Below, piece after piece: positions 34,893 to 37,032 of a stretch of DNA of 37,032 bases. The stretch's first letter is position 1; each line of letters begins with the position of its first letter. This DNA is from DATFKA01 sp042095835 (GTDB lineage Bacteria; Bacteroidota; Bacteroidia; Chitinophagales; Saprospiraceae): contig JBELML010000052.1 of NCBI GenBank assembly GCA_042095835.1, positions 1 to 37,032 on the forward strand, in the 5' to 3' direction. The notes beneath the pieces are model-generated. The model was not told the DNA's origin. It did no database searches and was given only the letters and a program-made list of their open reading frames with translations. A program made the position numbers and the translations under genes.

Positions 34893-35867
34893 ATGAGAAA
34901 TTTTTTCCTAATGCTTATCCTTACTGGGACTTGTACACTTGTATCAAGTGCCCAAACTTTCAATATTGATCACCTCTATCCTATTGAAGGCAGTCACAGT
35001 TACTTTGAGTTTGAGACGACTTATATGGGCTATGCTAAAGTACGAGGCAGCTTTAGTACCTTTTATGGCAGCATTTATTATAACCCAGATGATCCTAGCC
35101 AAACCTCTGTTAGTTTTCAAATTGATGTAGAAAGTATTGACACCAATAACGACTGGCGCGATCGGGACCTGAAATCCAAGAATTGGTTTCTCGCTGAGGA
35201 GTATCAACACATCCACTTCACTAGTATTAAAGTATACCCAGAAGGCGAAGGCTTGCGTGTGGAAGGTGCGCTCACCGTAAAAGAAACTACTAAGAACATC
35301 AGCTTTATGATCGCCCCAGCGGTAGGAGTCATTAAAGACATCCGTGGTGATCATCAAGTCATCTTTACCGGATCATATACGCTGAATCGGAAAGAATATG
35401 GTGTCATGGGCAAAAACTGGAGCCAGGTCAAAGAAGGTATTGCTGCGCTTTCTGATGAAGTCACCATTAACTTTAGCCTCTTAGGCAAACAGATCAAAGA
35501 GGCCAATTTCAAGAATTTCTTGCGTAACCCCAAGAGTCCTCCGGGAGCCCTTCATGTCGCCTACCAAGAAGGTGGCCTTGAGCAGGCAAAAGCAAAGTAC
35601 AGCAGTTTAAAAGAAGAAACGGAGCTGAATGCTAATGCCCTCAATATGGTTGCGTATATGCTTTATCAACAAGGAAAATATGAAGATGCGCTATCGCTAT
35701 TGGAGCTTAATCAACAGGAGTTCCCGGAAGAAGCTAGTGTGCCCAATTCCATCGGTAGAGTATATGCTAAGATGGGAAAATTAAAAAAAGCGAAAGCTCA
35801 ATACGAACGATCAATTGCCCTTGATCCAGGAAATGTGAATGCAGCTGAGGCTTTGAAGCATTTGTAG
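34893..35867 (+). CDS. YceI-domain protein with C-terminal TPR repeats
   Basis: A secreted protein of about 324 residues. I chose the ATG at 34893 because it gives a normal signal peptide (MRNFFLMLILTGTCTLVSSA); the longer frame needs a TTG. Residues of about 25-200 form a YceI lipocalin-like barrel, which in other proteins binds isoprenoid-type lipids: YPIEGSHSYFEFETTYMG, DIDTNND-like metal-side text, RDRDLKSKNWF, and EYGVMGKNW. Residues of about 215-324 are TPR repeats (ALNMVAYMLYQQGKYEDALS, IGRVYAKMGKLKKAKAQYER). YceI alone is usual, so the TPR extension is notable. It is likely periplasmic; the function is unknown. Confidence 0.8.
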   Translation: MRNFFLMLILTGTCTLVSSAQTFNIDHLYPIEGSHSYFEFETTYMGYAKVRGSFSTFYGSIYYNPDDPSQTSVSFQIDVESIDTNNDWRDRDLKSKNWFLAEEYQHIHFTSIKVYPEGEGLRVEGALTVKETTKNISFMIAPAVGVIKDIRGDHQVIFTGSYTLNRKEYGVMGKNWSQVKEGIAALSDEVTINFSLLGKQIKEANFKNFLRNPKSPPGALHVAYQEGGLEQAKAKYSSLKEETELNANALNMVAYMLYQQGKYEDALSLLELNQQEFPEEASVPNSIGRVYAKMGKLKKAKAQYERSIALDPGNVNAAEALKHL

Positions 35868-35880
35868 GATTTGTAGATTT

Positions 35881-35916
35881 TTAGGTACACTAAACCGGGC
35901 GGTTTAGTGTACCTAA
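35881..35916. terminator. Perfect hairpin between convergent genes
   Basis: A perfect 16-base stem (TTAGGTACACTAAACC with GGTTTAGTGTACCTAA) closed by GGGC. It lies between the YceI-TPR gene (plus) and the cytochrome pseudogene (minus), so it probably serves both as a terminator, though T-tracts on either side are short. Confidence 0.75.
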
Positions 35917-35934
35917 TTAGTGGGGCGAAATCCG

Positions 35935-36878
35935 CTATTCACCACTTGGTTTATAATCCTGCAAATAAGCATACATCGCACTCACCTCCATACTATCCAA
36001 CATCGGATAAGGGTGCATTGGCTTTTGATAGCCAGCCTGACCTTCCCGCTGACCAAATCGCACGGCTGCGATAAACTCCTCTTCCGTCCATTTGCTTACA
36101 TTGGATTGGCCATCCATCCATCAATAAGCTAGGTGAAATCACGGTGCCTTCTTCGCTTACAAATTCTGTACCACCACCCATATAATTGGGTGTCAGCTCA
36201 GGATTTTCTAGGTTCCAAGCTTGCAGACTAGCGGAATGACACATATAGCAACCCATTTGGGCATCAACGAGGTATTTCCCATAGGCGACTTTATCACTAA
36301 TAGGCGGTTTGGAAGGATATTGATCTTTGTAAGGTGCTGGTTTTACCGCAAAATTTAACAAGGCTTTTGCTAAGAGACTGGGCTTGTGAGCAGGTTGTGT
36401 GGTTTCATCTGCCTGTACCTGCATATCATCAGATTTCAGGTAAGCGATCATAGCATGGATATCCTCTTCTGAAGCAATGACGTAGGGTGGCATCACTGGC
36501 AAAATCGCTTTGCCTTTTTTATTCACTCCAGTTACGAATTAGGCGATAGAGTTCTCCTTCGGAATAGTCTCCAATGCCATTGTTTACACTTTGAGTAATA
36601 TTAGGTACATAGATATCTCCGAAGGTTTTATTGGCGACGATATCTTCAAAGTAGCCCCCTGAATATACCCTACCCTTTGGACGATGGCAACCCGCACAAT
36701 CGTGATCTACTAGTTTTTTGCCTAAGGCAAGTGATAGACTATCCTTAGAGACGGTAAGTTCTGGAATAGGCGTAGCACTATAATCAGGAAGTGCTTTAAA
36801 TTTGACAAATGCCACAAAAGCGGCTACAAGGAGTAGGAGGATCCCAAGCAGGATCCCGAGGATTTTAAGGATTTTCAT
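35935..36878 (-). pseudogene. Di-heme cytochrome c, broken by two frameshifts
   Basis: Read through its breaks, this is a membrane-anchored c-type cytochrome of about 312 residues. It has an N-terminal membrane segment (ILGILLGILLLLVAAFVAFV), a first heme site CAGCH (near residue 62), a typical PVMPPYVIASEEDIHAMIAYL segment in two parts, and a second heme site CYMCH. Break 1 is one extra base around 36530: RNWSE-stop should read RNGVNKKG. Break 2 is one extra 4-base unit in a GATG run at 36111-36122: after SLLMDG the frame should continue QSNVSKWTEEEFIAAVRFG. Removing 1 and 4 bases restores one frame exactly. It is either a recent pseudogene or an assembly artefact. The protein would carry electrons in the periplasm. 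Confidence 0.8.
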
Positions 36879-37032
36879 GAATTTGAGTTTTTTAGGTTTT
36901 TGTAAAAAATTGAATATTAGATAGGAAAAAATACATAAAAATCATTGTCGCCTATGCGAATAGTAGGGCAAACGCATCAAAAAATCACCCTGCAATTTTT
37001 TATAATTCCTACTGAAACTCCAATTCAAAACC
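36879..37032. other. Window edge, nothing seen
   Basis: Short A/T-rich sequence upstream of the cytochrome gene, which should hold its promoter. No clear signal was recognised. Confidence 0.4.

Overview
The window looks like a chromosome segment of a marine, polysaccharide-degrading member of the Bacteroidota, probably a Saprospiria/Lewinella-like organism. This is inferred from a SusC/SusD pair, Bacteroidota-type lipoprotein signals, weak Shine-Dalgarno sequences with A/T-rich leaders, a membrane-AraC regulator, DUF6807 and PVC-type heme proteins, and a Bacteroidota-style VgrG/PAAR pair. No rRNA, tRNA, CRISPR array or intact insertion sequence was found.

Bases 1-7434 hold a three-gene inositol block on the minus strand: a sodium/solute symporter, myo-inositol oxygenase and inositol 2-dehydrogenase. 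It is bracketed by two closely related CotH-like membrane-anchored proteins on the plus strand (419-1438 and 6220-7266). A truncated serine-hydrolase remnant (1447-2166) lies beside the first of these. A long imperfect palindrome closes the block. Bases 7437-12504 hold two minus-strand genes: an unusual Gfo/Idh/MocA oxidoreductase and a 1302-residue lipoprotein that joins DUF6807, a PVC-type propeller, HEAT-like repeats and a cytochrome c domain.

Bases 12841-28577 form the centre of the window: an alginate (polyuronate) utilisation locus, all on the minus strand. In transcription order it encodes a GntR/FCD regulator with its own candidate operator, SusC, SusD, an intrinsic terminator, an Nramp-fold transporter lacking the metal-binding motifs, a PL17 oligoalginate lyase, KdgF, a hexuronate-type MFS transporter, two DEH-reductase-like SDRs, an RraA-fold protein, KDG kinase and KDPG aldolase, followed by a strong hairpin. 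Together these take oligo-alginate across the outer membrane, cleave it to unsaturated monomer, open it to DEH, reduce it to KDG and convert that to pyruvate and glyceraldehyde 3-phosphate. Glucuronate made by the inositol oxygenase could join at KDG if isomerase, reductase and dehydratase genes exist elsewhere.

Bases 28827-37032 are a mixed accessory region. It holds a decayed chimera of an SDR and an SMP-30 lactonase, an orphan PAAR/VgrG pair, a membrane coiled-coil protein of unknown function, a membrane-AraC regulator, a YceI-TPR fusion and a di-heme cytochrome gene broken by two small indels. 

The most unusual signals are the Nramp-like protein without its metal ligands; a leader of about 120 bp shared, at the same distance from the start codon, by the first CotH-like gene and the MFS transporter; the in-frame SDR::SMP-30 chimera; and a plus-strand terminator inside the susC leader that would suit a cis-antisense RNA.
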